In this document: positions 17,557-24,736 of the stretch, in pieces
Layout: each line of letters opens with the position of its first letter
Numbering within the stretch: position 1 is the first letter of the stretch
Assembly (NCBI GenBank): GCA_012744475.1
Contig: JAAYBV010000025.1
Coordinates: forward strand, 1 to 48,832
From: Phycisphaerae bacterium
Lineage (GTDB): Bacteria; Planctomycetota; Phycisphaerae; Sedimentisphaerales; Anaerobacaceae
Reading direction: 5' to 3'
DNA length: 48,832 nt
Made by a program: the position numbers and the translations under genes
The notes under the pieces: generated by a model
Databases searched by the model: none
Seen by the model: only the letters and a program-made list of their open reading frames with translations
Told to the model about the DNA's origin: nothing

Positions 17557-17695
17557 TCCAGCGGCTTTTTCGTTGTCGCGGGGCGGAGATTCGACGACAA
17601 TGGTCGCGGCTGAGGCAGGCTGGTGTCTGCGCCGCAGCGACCGTGGAACGTTTGTGCCGCCGTTCGAATAGGGTTTGGTTCAAGAGAGTCAGAGC

Positions 17696-18733
17696 ATGAG
17701 ATTCCCCATCGCACTGGCAGTGTTGGCGATGTTCGTCCTGGGCGCCGGCTGTGCAAGCGGGTACCGCTCCGGGCAGTCCTCCATGACCGGTGGATACGCC
17801 AGCGAGCAGGAAGACTTCAACCTCTTCAGCGTCCGGTACGCCGGAAACGCATTCGTCTCGGAGCAGAAGGCGTCGGATCTGGTGCTCATGCGCGCCGCGG
17901 AGGTGACCCTGGAACACGGCTTCGAGTATCTGGCGGTGATCGCCTCTCAGAATGAGGTGAATGGCCTGGGCAAGCCGTCTGCGGAGCTGCTCGTCGCCTG
18001 CTTCCGCAAGGACCCCAAGCATGCCCGCCCGTCGTACGACGTCTACAAGGCGTCGGACGCGTTTGCGGAGATGGCCCTGAAGTACGAACTCAAGCGAGGC
18101 GCCGAACCGATCCAGCCCAAGCGAGGTCCCTTCACGCCGGCCCCCGATTCGGTCCAGTTCCGCGTCGCGCCATGGTACGCGGCCGAGCCGATCGCGGTCG
18201 AGGACGTCGAGTACATCATTCGGGGCACCTCCGGCTTCGACATGGACGGGACATGGGTCGGCCGTTACGCCGACCTGGAGAATCCTCTGGCGACGGTCGA
18301 CGACTTCGTCGAGGCTGCCAAGCCGATCGCCGCCCGGTACGGCGCCAATGCGATCGTGGTGGAAGACGAACCGGCCCGCATCCACGGGACCGCCCGCTTT
18401 CGCGACGTCGAAGAGTCGCTCATCGGTTTCGTGGCCGACCTGTACATGGTCCCGACGGCTTCGCTGGGGATCGAGTGGGAGCCGGGTGACATGCTGCTCG
18501 GCAAGTACATCATCCGCCGCTTCCGCCCGGGCAGCCGCTGCGCGGAGGCCGGCCTGAAGCTCGGAGACAAGGTCCTGGCCGTCAACAACGTCGATGTGCT
18601 CGAGACCAACGGACTGCTCCGCCAGTCCATGCGATGGTCCGTCGGCGAGAAGGCTATGCTCGCCGTCGTCCGCGACGGCCAGGAAACCGTCATCGAAGTC
18701 CCGCTCGTCCCCAACATCCTCGTCGCCCGCTGA
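17696..18733 (+). CDS. CC0125/CC1285-family lipoprotein with C-terminal PDZ domain
   Basis: The product has 345 residues. A lipoprotein signal ends in LGAGC (Cys19). The next part, VRYAGNAFVSEQKASDLVLM then RAAEVTLEHGFEYLAVI, matches the CC0125/CC1285-type lipoprotein core (a F-x-G-N-x-F/Y pattern followed by RAAELTLEHG). The last 90 residues (YIIRRFRPGSRCAEAGLKLG, then DKVLAVNNVDV) are a PDZ domain that usually binds protein C-termini. It is probably anchored in the outer membrane facing the periplasm. ATG 17696 has only a weak purine-rich site upstream. It is followed by a REP-like doublet and then the sigma array. Confidence 0.8.
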   Translation: MRFPIALAVLAMFVLGAGCASGYRSGQSSMTGGYASEQEDFNLFSVRYAGNAFVSEQKASDLVLMRAAEVTLEHGFEYLAVIASQNEVNGLGKPSAELLVACFRKDPKHARPSYDVYKASDAFAEMALKYELKRGAEPIQPKRGPFTPAPDSVQFRVAPWYAAEPIAVEDVEYIIRGTSGFDMDGTWVGRYADLENPLATVDDFVEAAKPIAARYGANAIVVEDEPARIHGTARFRDVEESLIGFVADLYMVPTASLGIEWEPGDMLLGKYIIRRFRPGSRCAEAGLKLGDKVLAVNNVDVLETNGLLRQSMRWSVGEKAMLAVVRDGQETVIEVPLVPNILVAR

Positions 18734-18755
18734 GCGGCCCGTAACGTTCCCGTTC

Positions 18756-18810
18756 GTAGTGACGCCGTCAGGCGTTGATCTCTCCATTCATGCCCGTACG
18801 GGTACGCCGC
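18756..18810. repeat. REP-like two-hairpin element, copy 1
   Basis: GTAG (18756-18759) leads into TGACGCC-GTCA-GGCGT, then a second hairpin GCCCGTACGGGT near 18792-18803. The order and spacing match 39614-39665, where both stems differ by compensating changes. Confidence 0.5.
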
Positions 18811-18933
18811 GAACGCGTTCCCTCTCACAGACTCCACAGGCGGACCTCCTCTCCCCAATGCCCGTTCGAGGCCCGAGATACGGGCGATTGGCGGAAAAAA
18901 GACAGGCAGATTTCGCGCACATTTCGCGTGTGG

Positions 18934-18942
18934 CGGTACACT
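18934..18942 (+). promoter_or_regulatory. Extended -10-like element, sigma cassette 1
   Basis: GTGGCGG precedes TACACT (18937-18942), and GGGTG follows. The layout resembles the upstream elements of the other cassettes. No clear -35 was seen. Confidence 0.35.
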
Positions 18943-18992
18943 ATCAGGGTGAACGCTGAGATCAGCGCACCGGTGAAACGAGCAGGTTTGAC

Positions 18993-19532
18993 ATGAGAAT
19001 CGAATCGCAGGAACGATCGGATGCGGTTTTGGTCGAAGCAGCCCAGGGCGGCCACCTGGACAGCTTCGGGGCTCTCTATCAGCGCTATCACAATCCCATC
19101 GTGGCCCTGGCCTATGCTCAGCTGGGCGACCGGCACGCGGCCGAGGATGCCGCCCAGGAGGTGTTCGCCATCGCCTGCCGGGAGTTGCCTTCGCTGCGGG
19201 ACCGCGACAAGTTCGGGCCCTGGCTGGGCGGGATCTGCCGCAACGTCACCCGACAGATGCGGCGTCAGCGATTCCGGCTCGCTTCGCTGCCGGCCGAACC
19301 AGCCGACGAGCGGCCGTGCGAGGACGACGAACGATGGGAGGCGGTCCGCCGGGCGGTGTGGAATCTGCCCGACGCCGAGCGAGAGCTGATCGTGATGCGG
19401 TACTTCGATGGATTCAGCCAGGCCCGGATTTCGGCGGTCCTGGACATCACCCCATCGGCCGTCAACGGCCGGCTCATACGAGCGAAACGCAAGGTGGCAC
19501 AGTGGTTGAAACGTGATGGTTTCGGGAGCTGA
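18993..19532 (+). CDS. ECF-type sigma factor, cassette 1
   Basis: The product has 179 residues. Region 2 spans about 14-85: SFGALYQRYHNPIVALAYAQ, then HAAEDAAQEVFAIACRELPS with the region 2.2 core-binding helix, then FGPWLGGICRNVTRQMRR (2.3/2.4). Region 4 (about 122-172) has LPDAERELIVMRYFDGFSQA and a helix-turn-helix ending in NGRLIRAKRKVAQWLKR. There is no C-terminal extension. This sigma differs clearly from those of cassettes 3-8. It directs RNA polymerase to specific promoters and is presumably held by the FecR-type protein encoded three bases downstream. Confidence 0.88.
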   Translation: MRIESQERSDAVLVEAAQGGHLDSFGALYQRYHNPIVALAYAQLGDRHAAEDAAQEVFAIACRELPSLRDRDKFGPWLGGICRNVTRQMRRQRFRLASLPAEPADERPCEDDERWEAVRRAVWNLPDAERELIVMRYFDGFSQARISAVLDITPSAVNGRLIRAKRKVAQWLKRDGFGS

Positions 19533-19535
19533 GTC

Positions 19536-20603
19536 ATGGCACGCGTAAACGACGACAACTGGTTGGACGAGGCGCTGGACAAGGCCATCGGCTCGGACGA
19601 TACGCAGCCCGACTTCGAGGCGTGGAAGGCCCGCCATCGCGAGGCCGTGCAAGAGCTCACCTCGCGGACGCCGCAGCAGCAGCGCCCGCCCGTCATAAGG
19701 AGAATCGCCATGAACGGTCTGTTTGTCAAACTCGCGGCCGCCGCCGCGATCATCATCGCAGGAATCGTCGGCATCACCCAGTTGAACCAACGCGAGAATA
19801 TGGAACAAGCCACGATCTTGACCGGTCCCATGAATCACACGTTTGCCGATGGATCGGTGGTCGCGCTGACCGACGGCGCCCGAATTCGCACCTATGGCCA
19901 GGCCGGCCGGCGCGGCTTCGAGCACCTTGCCGGCGCAATCGATGTCACGGTCGCCAAGGGCAAGGGCGAGTTCATCGTCACGACCCCCTATGGCGAGGTC
20001 AAGGCGCTGGGCACGCAGTTTGCGATGGACCTCGTGGACGGCGTCGCCGACACAGGCCAGCAGGTCCAACTGCTGGCGGTCGAGGTCACCAAGGGCAAGG
20101 TCGAGGTCCGCAACGCCAAGGGCGCAACGATGCTGGAGGCAAAGCAGGACGCCATCGTCGGGAAGGATGTGGCGCCGTATGACTTCCGTCAGGACCAAAC
20201 GCTGCCCGCCCGACTGAAAGAACGGATCGGGGCGATGGTCGCCGCCTTTGCGGCCGGTGACCGGGCTGCCTGGGCCGCCAATTTCAACTTCGACTACCTC
20301 TTCAAGCTGGCCAAGGGCCAAGTCCAGTACGATCCGCTCCGCTTCGGCGGCAGCGAGGAAGACGCCAGGCGGCTCGGCGAGATGACCGCGAACATCACCA
20401 GCCCTCAGGAGATGTCGAAAACCTTTCTCGGCGCCATCAACATCGCGGGACCGACCACGGTCTACATTCGACAGGTCACGCTCAGCGCCGACGGCGCCCA
20501 CGCCAAGGCAGAGTGCGTCACCCGCAAGACCGATCGCGGCATGACGGTCATCTGGCCCCAATGGCACCACTTCGACAACGACTGGTGGCAGATCGACGAC
20601 TGA
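19536..20603 (+). CDS. FecR-domain membrane protein (presumed anti-sigma/sensor), cassette 1
   Basis: The product has 355 residues. Residues 1-58 are cytoplasmic and charged. One transmembrane helix (about 64-80, KLAAAAAIIIAGIVGI) precedes a FecR domain at about 95-205 with FADGSVVALTDGARI, GEFIVTTPYGEVKALGTQFA and a Val-Glu-Val-Arg strand. The C-terminal 130 residues, ending in WWQIDD, look like a separate NTF2-like fold; this is tentative. FecR proteins pass an envelope signal to their sigma partner. The ATG at 19536 has GGGAG seven bases upstream, just inside the sigma stop region. A second Shine-Dalgarno and ATG lie at 19697-19712. Confidence 0.87.
   Translation: MARVNDDNWLDEALDKAIGSDDTQPDFEAWKARHREAVQELTSRTPQQQRPPVIRRIAMNGLFVKLAAAAAIIIAGIVGITQLNQRENMEQATILTGPMNHTFADGSVVALTDGARIRTYGQAGRRGFEHLAGAIDVTVAKGKGEFIVTTPYGEVKALGTQFAMDLVDGVADTGQQVQLLAVEVTKGKVEVRNAKGATMLEAKQDAIVGKDVAPYDFRQDQTLPARLKERIGAMVAAFAAGDRAAWAANFNFDYLFKLAKGQVQYDPLRFGGSEEDARRLGEMTANITSPQEMSKTFLGAINIAGPTTVYIRQVTLSADGAHAKAECVTRKTDRGMTVIWPQWHHFDNDWWQIDD
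19697..19712 (+). promoter_or_regulatory. Internal Shine-Dalgarno and in-frame ATG, cassette 1 partner
   Basis: AAGGAGA (19697-19703), six bases, then ATG (19710), codon 59, five residues before the transmembrane helix. Confidence 0.55.
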
Positions 20604-20628
20604 TCGCCACAGCCCGCAAGCCTCACCC

Positions 20629-20662
20629 GAGCCGGGTCCCCGTGATACCCGGCTCTTTTTTT
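20629..20662 (+). terminator. Rho-independent terminator, cassette 1
   Basis: GAGCCGGGT (20629-20637) pairs with ACCCGGCTC (20647-20655), followed by seven T. Confidence 0.9.
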
Positions 20663-20704
20663 GCGCTCACCTCCCAGGAGAACGCAACAGCACGACAGCT
20701 CGTG

Positions 20705-20713
20705 CATTATGAT
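20705..20713 (+). promoter_or_regulatory. -10-like element, sigma cassette 2
   Basis: CGTGCAT precedes TATGAT (20708-20713), then AGGTG. It lies about 30 bases before the sigma ATG at 20742. Confidence 0.4.
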
Positions 20714-20741
20714 AGGTGAACACCGACTCCGGAGCCGTGGA

Positions 20742-21341
20742 ATGGCGAACGAAGCAGCAGAGGTTGGATTGGAATCACATACTGAGGTTTTCGACGAGGA
20801 CGAGATGCTCGTCGCGGCCGCTTGCAGGGACACGCAGGCAGCGGGAAGGCTCTACGACAAGCACTACGAAGCGATCTTCCGCTATATCTGTCGCTGCACG
20901 CCGGACCGCGCGACTGCCGAAGACCTGACCTCGAACGTGTTCCTGGCCGCATTTCGCCATCTGAAGCGCCTTCGCTGGCGACCGATGCGGTTTCAGGCCT
21001 GGCTTTATCGGATCGCCACGAACGAGATTCGGATGCAGTATCGCAGGGCCAAGCGCATCCGAGCCTGGCGTACGACAACGGGCGGCAGCGGCATAGATAC
21101 CGCCCCACCGGCCAGTGACCGGTCGGCAGCAGCGGAAGAGTATCGTCTGCTGCACGAGGCCTTGCTGCGTCTGAAACCGAAGTATCGCACGGTGATCGTG
21201 CTGCGGTATTTCGAGGATCGGACGATCGCGGAGATCGCCGAAATCACCGGCCGCAAGGAAGGAACGCTCCGCTGTCACTTGCATCGCGGGCTGGCCCAAT
21301 TGCAGGATATCCTTTCACGTTATGGCGTATTGCCCCGATAG
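20742..21341 (+). CDS. ECF-type sigma factor, cassette 2
   Basis: The product has 199 residues. The N-terminal 20 residues are acidic. Region 2 (about 25-100) includes AAGRLYDKHYEAIFRYICRC, TAEDLTSNVFLAAFRHLKRL and FQAWLYRIATNEIRMQYRR; the DLTSNVFL form sets it apart from the other sigmas here. Region 4 (about 140-192) reads LKPKYRTVIVLRYFEDRTIA, EIAEITGRKEGTLRCHLHRG. ATG 20742 has GGAG seven bases upstream; an alternative in-frame ATG at 20709 overlaps the -10-like TATGAT and is less likely. The partner gene starts ten bases after its stop. Confidence 0.85.
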   Translation: MANEAAEVGLESHTEVFDEDEMLVAAACRDTQAAGRLYDKHYEAIFRYICRCTPDRATAEDLTSNVFLAAFRHLKRLRWRPMRFQAWLYRIATNEIRMQYRRAKRIRAWRTTTGGSGIDTAPPASDRSAAAEEYRLLHEALLRLKPKYRTVIVLRYFEDRTIAEIAEITGRKEGTLRCHLHRGLAQLQDILSRYGVLPR

Positions 21342-21351
21342 GGGGTGGACC

Positions 21352-22071
21352 ATGAGCAAGAACATCGAACGAATCGACCACTATCTCAGAACCGTTGCCC
21401 TGCCGGAGCCTGTGCCCGGTCCCCATCGGCACGAGCTGCGCCGGCAGGTGCTCAATGAAATCGAAAGGAGACGGACCATGTCCGCACGAGGAAGAAACTG
21501 GAAGCTGGCAGCGGTGGCTGCCGTTGTGTTGGGCGCCGGAGCCCTGTCCGCTGTCGGCGTGAATATCGGAAGGATCTACTACCGGGGCAAAACCGAGGAC
21601 GGCGCCGCCCACATCTTCTACAGCGAAGGGGGCGAAGGGACCTCGGGCGAGCTCTTCATCACCATGGATGCCAACGGCGTCACGGACGTGGAGCAGACCC
21701 GAACGGACCTGGAAGAAATGCAGGGCCTGAGTCAGCAGGGCAAGAAGGAACTGCTCCAGGTCAAAGAGACGGTCATCGGCAGCTATCGGCTGAAGAAGCA
21801 CGAGTACCGGTATCAACTTGCGGACGGGCGAACCCAGGAGATGGGCGAACCTGCCGCCGACACGCCCATGTACAGCCAGGAGCAATGGGGAGAATTCAGT
21901 CCGCAGTTGAAGGAGTTCTGGGGACTCCGCGACGCAGGACCGGGAGAGGACCTCGGCACGCATGAGGAAACCGTGGAGGGCCGTGTCTTCTCCTTCAAAC
22001 GGGAACGGTACGTCCTCGGCGATGGCACCGAAGCGATCTGGTCCGTTGGTACGCCCAAGGACGGCCAATAG
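21352..22071 (+). CDS. Single-pass membrane partner with two copies of a ~53-residue repeat, cassette 2
   Basis: The product has 239 residues. The cytoplasmic part (1-49) contains the helix HELRRQVLNEIERRR. The transmembrane helix covers about 50-70 (WKLAAVAAVVLGAGALSAVG). The outside part begins GRIYYRGKTEDGAAHIFYSE and then has two copies of a module: about 120-170 (DLEEMQGLSQQGKKELLQV ... YQLADGRTQEMGEP) and about 183-236 (LKEFWGLRDAGPGEDLG ... RYVLGDGTEAIWSVGTP). I know no named family for it. It is presumed to restrain the cassette 2 sigma. GGGGGTGG precedes the ATG. Confidence 0.75.
   Translation: MSKNIERIDHYLRTVALPEPVPGPHRHELRRQVLNEIERRRTMSARGRNWKLAAVAAVVLGAGALSAVGVNIGRIYYRGKTEDGAAHIFYSEGGEGTSGELFITMDANGVTDVEQTRTDLEEMQGLSQQGKKELLQVKETVIGSYRLKKHEYRYQLADGRTQEMGEPAADTPMYSQEQWGEFSPQLKEFWGLRDAGPGEDLGTHEETVEGRVFSFKRERYVLGDGTEAIWSVGTPKDGQ
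21464..21480 (+). promoter_or_regulatory. Internal Shine-Dalgarno and in-frame ATG, cassette 2 partner
   Basis: AAAGGAG (21464-21470), seven bases, then ATG (21478), codon 43, shortly before the transmembrane helix. Confidence 0.55.
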
Positions 22072-22102
22072 CCTCAAGATCGAATTCTCCTCCTGACACA
22101 AG

Positions 22103-22135
22103 AGCCGGGCTTCCGTGAGGCCCGGCTTTTCTTTT
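22103..22135 (+). terminator. Rho-independent terminator, cassette 2
   Basis: AGCCGGGC (22103-22110) pairs with GCCCGGCT (22120-22127), followed by TTTTCTTTT. Confidence 0.9.
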
Positions 22136-22210
22136 GCGCGGAACGGTCTTGCGGTGGTCACAAGTTGCGCAGAAAAACCGGGATTTCCGGTATTGGAGCG
22201 GCGTTCTCCG

Positions 22211-22238
22211 GCGTGATAATGGTGGAAAACGATCGTTT
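22211..22238 (+). promoter_or_regulatory. -10-like element and ACGATCGT palindrome, cassette 3
   Basis: GCGTGATAATGGTG includes GATAAT (22215-22220). It is followed by AACGATCGTTT, whose ACGATCGT core recurs in the leader of cassette 4. Confidence 0.4.
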
Positions 22239-22258
22239 CCGACAATGCCGAGCGGTTC

Positions 22259-22795
22259 ATGATTGAAGACGAACTACTGAAACTCGGGCTCAAACGGGGC
22301 CGGCCGGAGGCGCTACGGCGCATCTACGAGAAGTACCTGAACTACATGCTCAGCGTGGCGATGGCGTTTCTGAACGATGCCCATGCGGCCGAGGACGTAG
22401 TGCACGACGTCTTCGTATCGCTGGCCCGCTCGCCGGACCGGTTCAAGCTGACCGGGAGCCTGAAGCATTATCTGGCGACGTGCGTCGCCAACAAGGCCCG
22501 GGACTATCTTCGAGCGGGCAAGCGCAACGCTGTTCGGGTTCGTGCGATCGCCGAGCCGCAGCGCGAGGCGGGTTCGCCCGAGGAAAGCCTGATCTGCGAC
22601 GAGCAGGCCCGGCAGGTGTACGAGGCGCTGGCCCAGGTCCCGTACGAGATGCGCGAGGTGATCGCGCTGCGGATCAAGGCCGGCCTGGGATTCAAGCAGA
22701 TTGCCCGGATGCAGAACGCCTCGTATGTGGCCGTCCAGGCGCGCTACCGACGAGGCATCGAGACACTGCGGTCACTTCTGAATGGAAGGCTCTGA
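22259..22795 (+). CDS. ECF-like sigma factor, cassette 3 (paralogue group of six)
   Basis: The product has 178 residues. It starts with MIEDELLKLGLKRGRPEALR, the mark of the group formed by cassettes 3-8. Region 2: IYEKYLNYMLSVAMAFLN, AAEDVVHDVFVSLA, LTGSLKHYLATCVANKARDY. Region 4: VPYEMREVIALRIKAGLGFK, QIARMQNASYVAVQARYRRG. The C-terminus LRSLLNGRL is shared with its siblings. ATG 22259 has little Shine-Dalgarno (GAGCGG). The partner ATG follows the stop by one base (TGA-G-ATG), so translation is probably coupled. Confidence 0.87.
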   Translation: MIEDELLKLGLKRGRPEALRRIYEKYLNYMLSVAMAFLNDAHAAEDVVHDVFVSLARSPDRFKLTGSLKHYLATCVANKARDYLRAGKRNAVRVRAIAEPQREAGSPEESLICDEQARQVYEALAQVPYEMREVIALRIKAGLGFKQIARMQNASYVAVQARYRRGIETLRSLLNGRL

Positions 22796-22796
22796 G

Positions 22797-23954
22797 ATGA
22801 GACCGGCAGAGAAGACAGAACACGCAATCAAGAAAGCGAACTGTGAGGCCTCCGAGCGGACGCGGCAGCGCCTGTGGCAGTCAATCGTTCAGACGCAGCG
22901 GGCGTCGTCGACCGCCCCATCGGAACTCACGAATCCAAAGGTAGGGAGATTTCTCATGAACGCAAGAATCTTGAAGGCGGCATTGGTGCTGGCTCTGATC
23001 GTCACGGGGGCGATCGGCGCGACCATCGGCGTGAGAGTGTATCGGTACCATTTTGTAGGCCGGGACACCGAGGGCAGATACCACTTCGAGTCGGAACCTG
23101 AAATCGTCTATCAACGGACCAGCCAGGACGCCAATGGCTGCACCGAGGGCGTGGGCGTCGCCGGCGGCAGTTCGGTGGTGATGGGTGGGCGTGACTCCGA
23201 GGAGGTGAACGTCGAACAGATGCAGAGCGATCTGGAAGAGATCGCCCGACTGCGAGCCCAGGGCCTCGGAGAACTGGTGGGCGTGCTCGACACCCAGGTC
23301 AACGGTCACTTCACCCGAGCGTATAGCATGAAGTACACGCTGGCGGATGGCCGCACCATCACCATAGGCGAGAATGCACCGAACGTGGACATACAGCGGA
23401 CCCCCGTCCAGAGGGAAAACGACTATGCGGAAGTGGCGCGTCTGCGCGAGCAAGGCCGCCGCGAGGTGACCCAGGTGACCGAGTACGATCTGGACGGGCA
23501 GGTCATGCGCGTGTTGGCATGCCGCTATGTGCTGGCCGACGGCCGGGAGATCGGCATGGGAGAAGGCGATCCCGAGCTGCCGCCACCGACGAAGATCCTG
23601 GCCCCGGAGCAGATCTTCGAAGTAGGACGCCTCAAGACCCTCGGACAAGGTGAATCGCTCGGCACATCCCAGAGGCAGATGTACGGCAAGACCTTCACTT
23701 TCCAGACGCGTCGCTTCACGCTCGCCGACGGCACCGTCGTGACCTGCGCCGAAGGCACGCCCGTGGGAGGCAAGATCACTCTGACCGAGGCCGATTGGGA
23801 CGAGTTGAAGGCATTGACCGTACAGGGCGCCGGCGAGGACCTGGGCAGCTATGAGGAAGAGATTAACGGGGTGGTGTTCGTCTTCCCGCGCACGCGCTAC
23901 ACCCTCCGCGACGAGACCGAAGTGATCTGCTCACACGGCACGCCGAAGCAATAG
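22797..23954 (+). CDS. Single-pass membrane partner with four copies of a ~53-residue repeat, cassette 3
   Basis: The product has 385 residues. The cytoplasmic segment (1-53) includes ERTRQRLWQSIVQTQRA. The transmembrane helix lies at about 58-75 (ILKAALVLALIVTGAIGATI). Outside, a lead segment GRDTEGRYHFESEPEIVY resembles that of the cassette 2 partner. Four modules follow, each with E-x-x-x-L-x-x-x-G, then a G-x-x-x-x-x-x-x-x-Y/F-T/V-L-A-D-G strand and an E-G-T-P-like end: about 143-195, 209-262, 270-325 and 333-385. The function is unknown; it is a presumed sensor or anti-sigma factor. GGAAGG sits seven bases before the ATG, inside the sigma gene end. Confidence 0.78.
   Translation: MRPAEKTEHAIKKANCEASERTRQRLWQSIVQTQRASSTAPSELTNPKVGRFLMNARILKAALVLALIVTGAIGATIGVRVYRYHFVGRDTEGRYHFESEPEIVYQRTSQDANGCTEGVGVAGGSSVVMGGRDSEEVNVEQMQSDLEEIARLRAQGLGELVGVLDTQVNGHFTRAYSMKYTLADGRTITIGENAPNVDIQRTPVQRENDYAEVARLREQGRREVTQVTEYDLDGQVMRVLACRYVLADGREIGMGEGDPELPPPTKILAPEQIFEVGRLKTLGQGESLGTSQRQMYGKTFTFQTRRFTLADGTVVTCAEGTPVGGKITLTEADWDELKALTVQGAGEDLGSYEEEINGVVFVFPRTRYTLRDETEVICSHGTPKQ
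22944..22958 (+). promoter_or_regulatory. Internal Shine-Dalgarno and in-frame ATG, cassette 3 partner
   Basis: GGGAG (22944-22948), seven bases, then ATG (22956), codon 54, directly before the transmembrane helix. Confidence 0.55.
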
Positions 23955-23980
23955 GGACAGTCGCACCAGTCGTCTCTCAA

Positions 23981-24015
23981 GGGAAAGCGGCTCTGCGGAG
24001 GCCGCTTTCCCTTCT
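23981..24015 (+). terminator. Hairpin terminator, cassette 3
   Basis: GGGAAAGCGGC (23981-23991) pairs perfectly with GCCGCTTTCCC (24001-24011). The loop contains GCGGAG as in the other cassette terminators. The T tract is weak. Confidence 0.75.
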
Positions 24016-24146
24016 CCATGCGCTCCGTCTGGTCCCTCTCAGCCGGACTCTGACGATCCGGCGTGCTTCTCGTCGCCCACCCCGCCATCCCTCCGGTGGA
24101 AACCATCGCACAATAGAGATTTCTTATGTCCAAATGGGGGCGCGGA

Positions 24147-24170
24147 TCGTGATAATGGTGAACGACGATC
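24147..24170 (+). promoter_or_regulatory. -10-like element and ACGATCGT palindrome, cassette 4
   Basis: ATCGTGATAATGGTG includes GATAAT (24151-24156). It is followed by GACGATCGTTG, closely matching the cassette 3 leader. Confidence 0.4.
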
Positions 24171-24198
24171 GTTGTGGACTTATGAGCGGTGCGGATTG

Positions 24199-24735
24199 AT
24201 GCTCGAAGATGAATGGTTGAAGCTGCGGTTCAAGGCAGGCAGTGACGACGCGTTGCGGCGGATCTATGAGAAGCACCGCGACCGGCTGCTGACGCTGGCG
24301 ATGGGCTTGCTCAACGACAGCCACATGGCTGAGGATGTGCTGCACGATGTGTTCGTGACGTTCACGCAATCGGCGAATGGGTTCCGCCTGCGGGGCAGCC
24401 TGAAGAGCTATCTGGCCACGTGCGTCGCCAACCGGGCGAGGGATCGCTTGCGAGGCCGGAAGCACCAGCCTGCCAGTCTGGACGCCAGCCTCGACGTGAC
24501 ATCGGATTTCGATGGACCGGATACAAGGACGATCACAACGGAACAGTCGCGTCTGGTCAGCGCGGCCATGGAGCAACTGCCCTACGAGCAACGTGAGGCC
24601 GTCGCCCTACACCTGAACGGCAACCTGACGTTCAAGCAGATCGCCAGACATCAAGGCGTTTCCATCAGCACCACCAAAGGCCGCTACCGGTACGGCCTGC
24701 AAAAGCTGCGGTCGACCCTCAATGGGAAACTGTGA
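24199..24735 (+). CDS. ECF-like sigma factor, cassette 4 (paralogue group of six)
   Basis: The product has 178 residues. It starts MLEDEWLKLRFKAGSDDALR. Region 2: IYEKHRDRLLTLAMGLLN, MAEDVLHDVFVTFTQSA, LRGSLKSYLATCVANRARDR. Region 4: LPYEQREAVALHLNGNLTFK, QIARHQGVSISTTKGRYRYG. The ATG at 24199 was chosen by alignment with its siblings; a longer frame to 24172 begins next to the promoter-like element. The partner ATG lies one base after its TGA. Confidence 0.87.
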   Translation: MLEDEWLKLRFKAGSDDALRRIYEKHRDRLLTLAMGLLNDSHMAEDVLHDVFVTFTQSANGFRLRGSLKSYLATCVANRARDRLRGRKHQPASLDASLDVTSDFDGPDTRTITTEQSRLVSAAMEQLPYEQREAVALHLNGNLTFKQIARHQGVSISTTKGRYRYGLQKLRSTLNGKL

Positions 24736-24736
24736 T

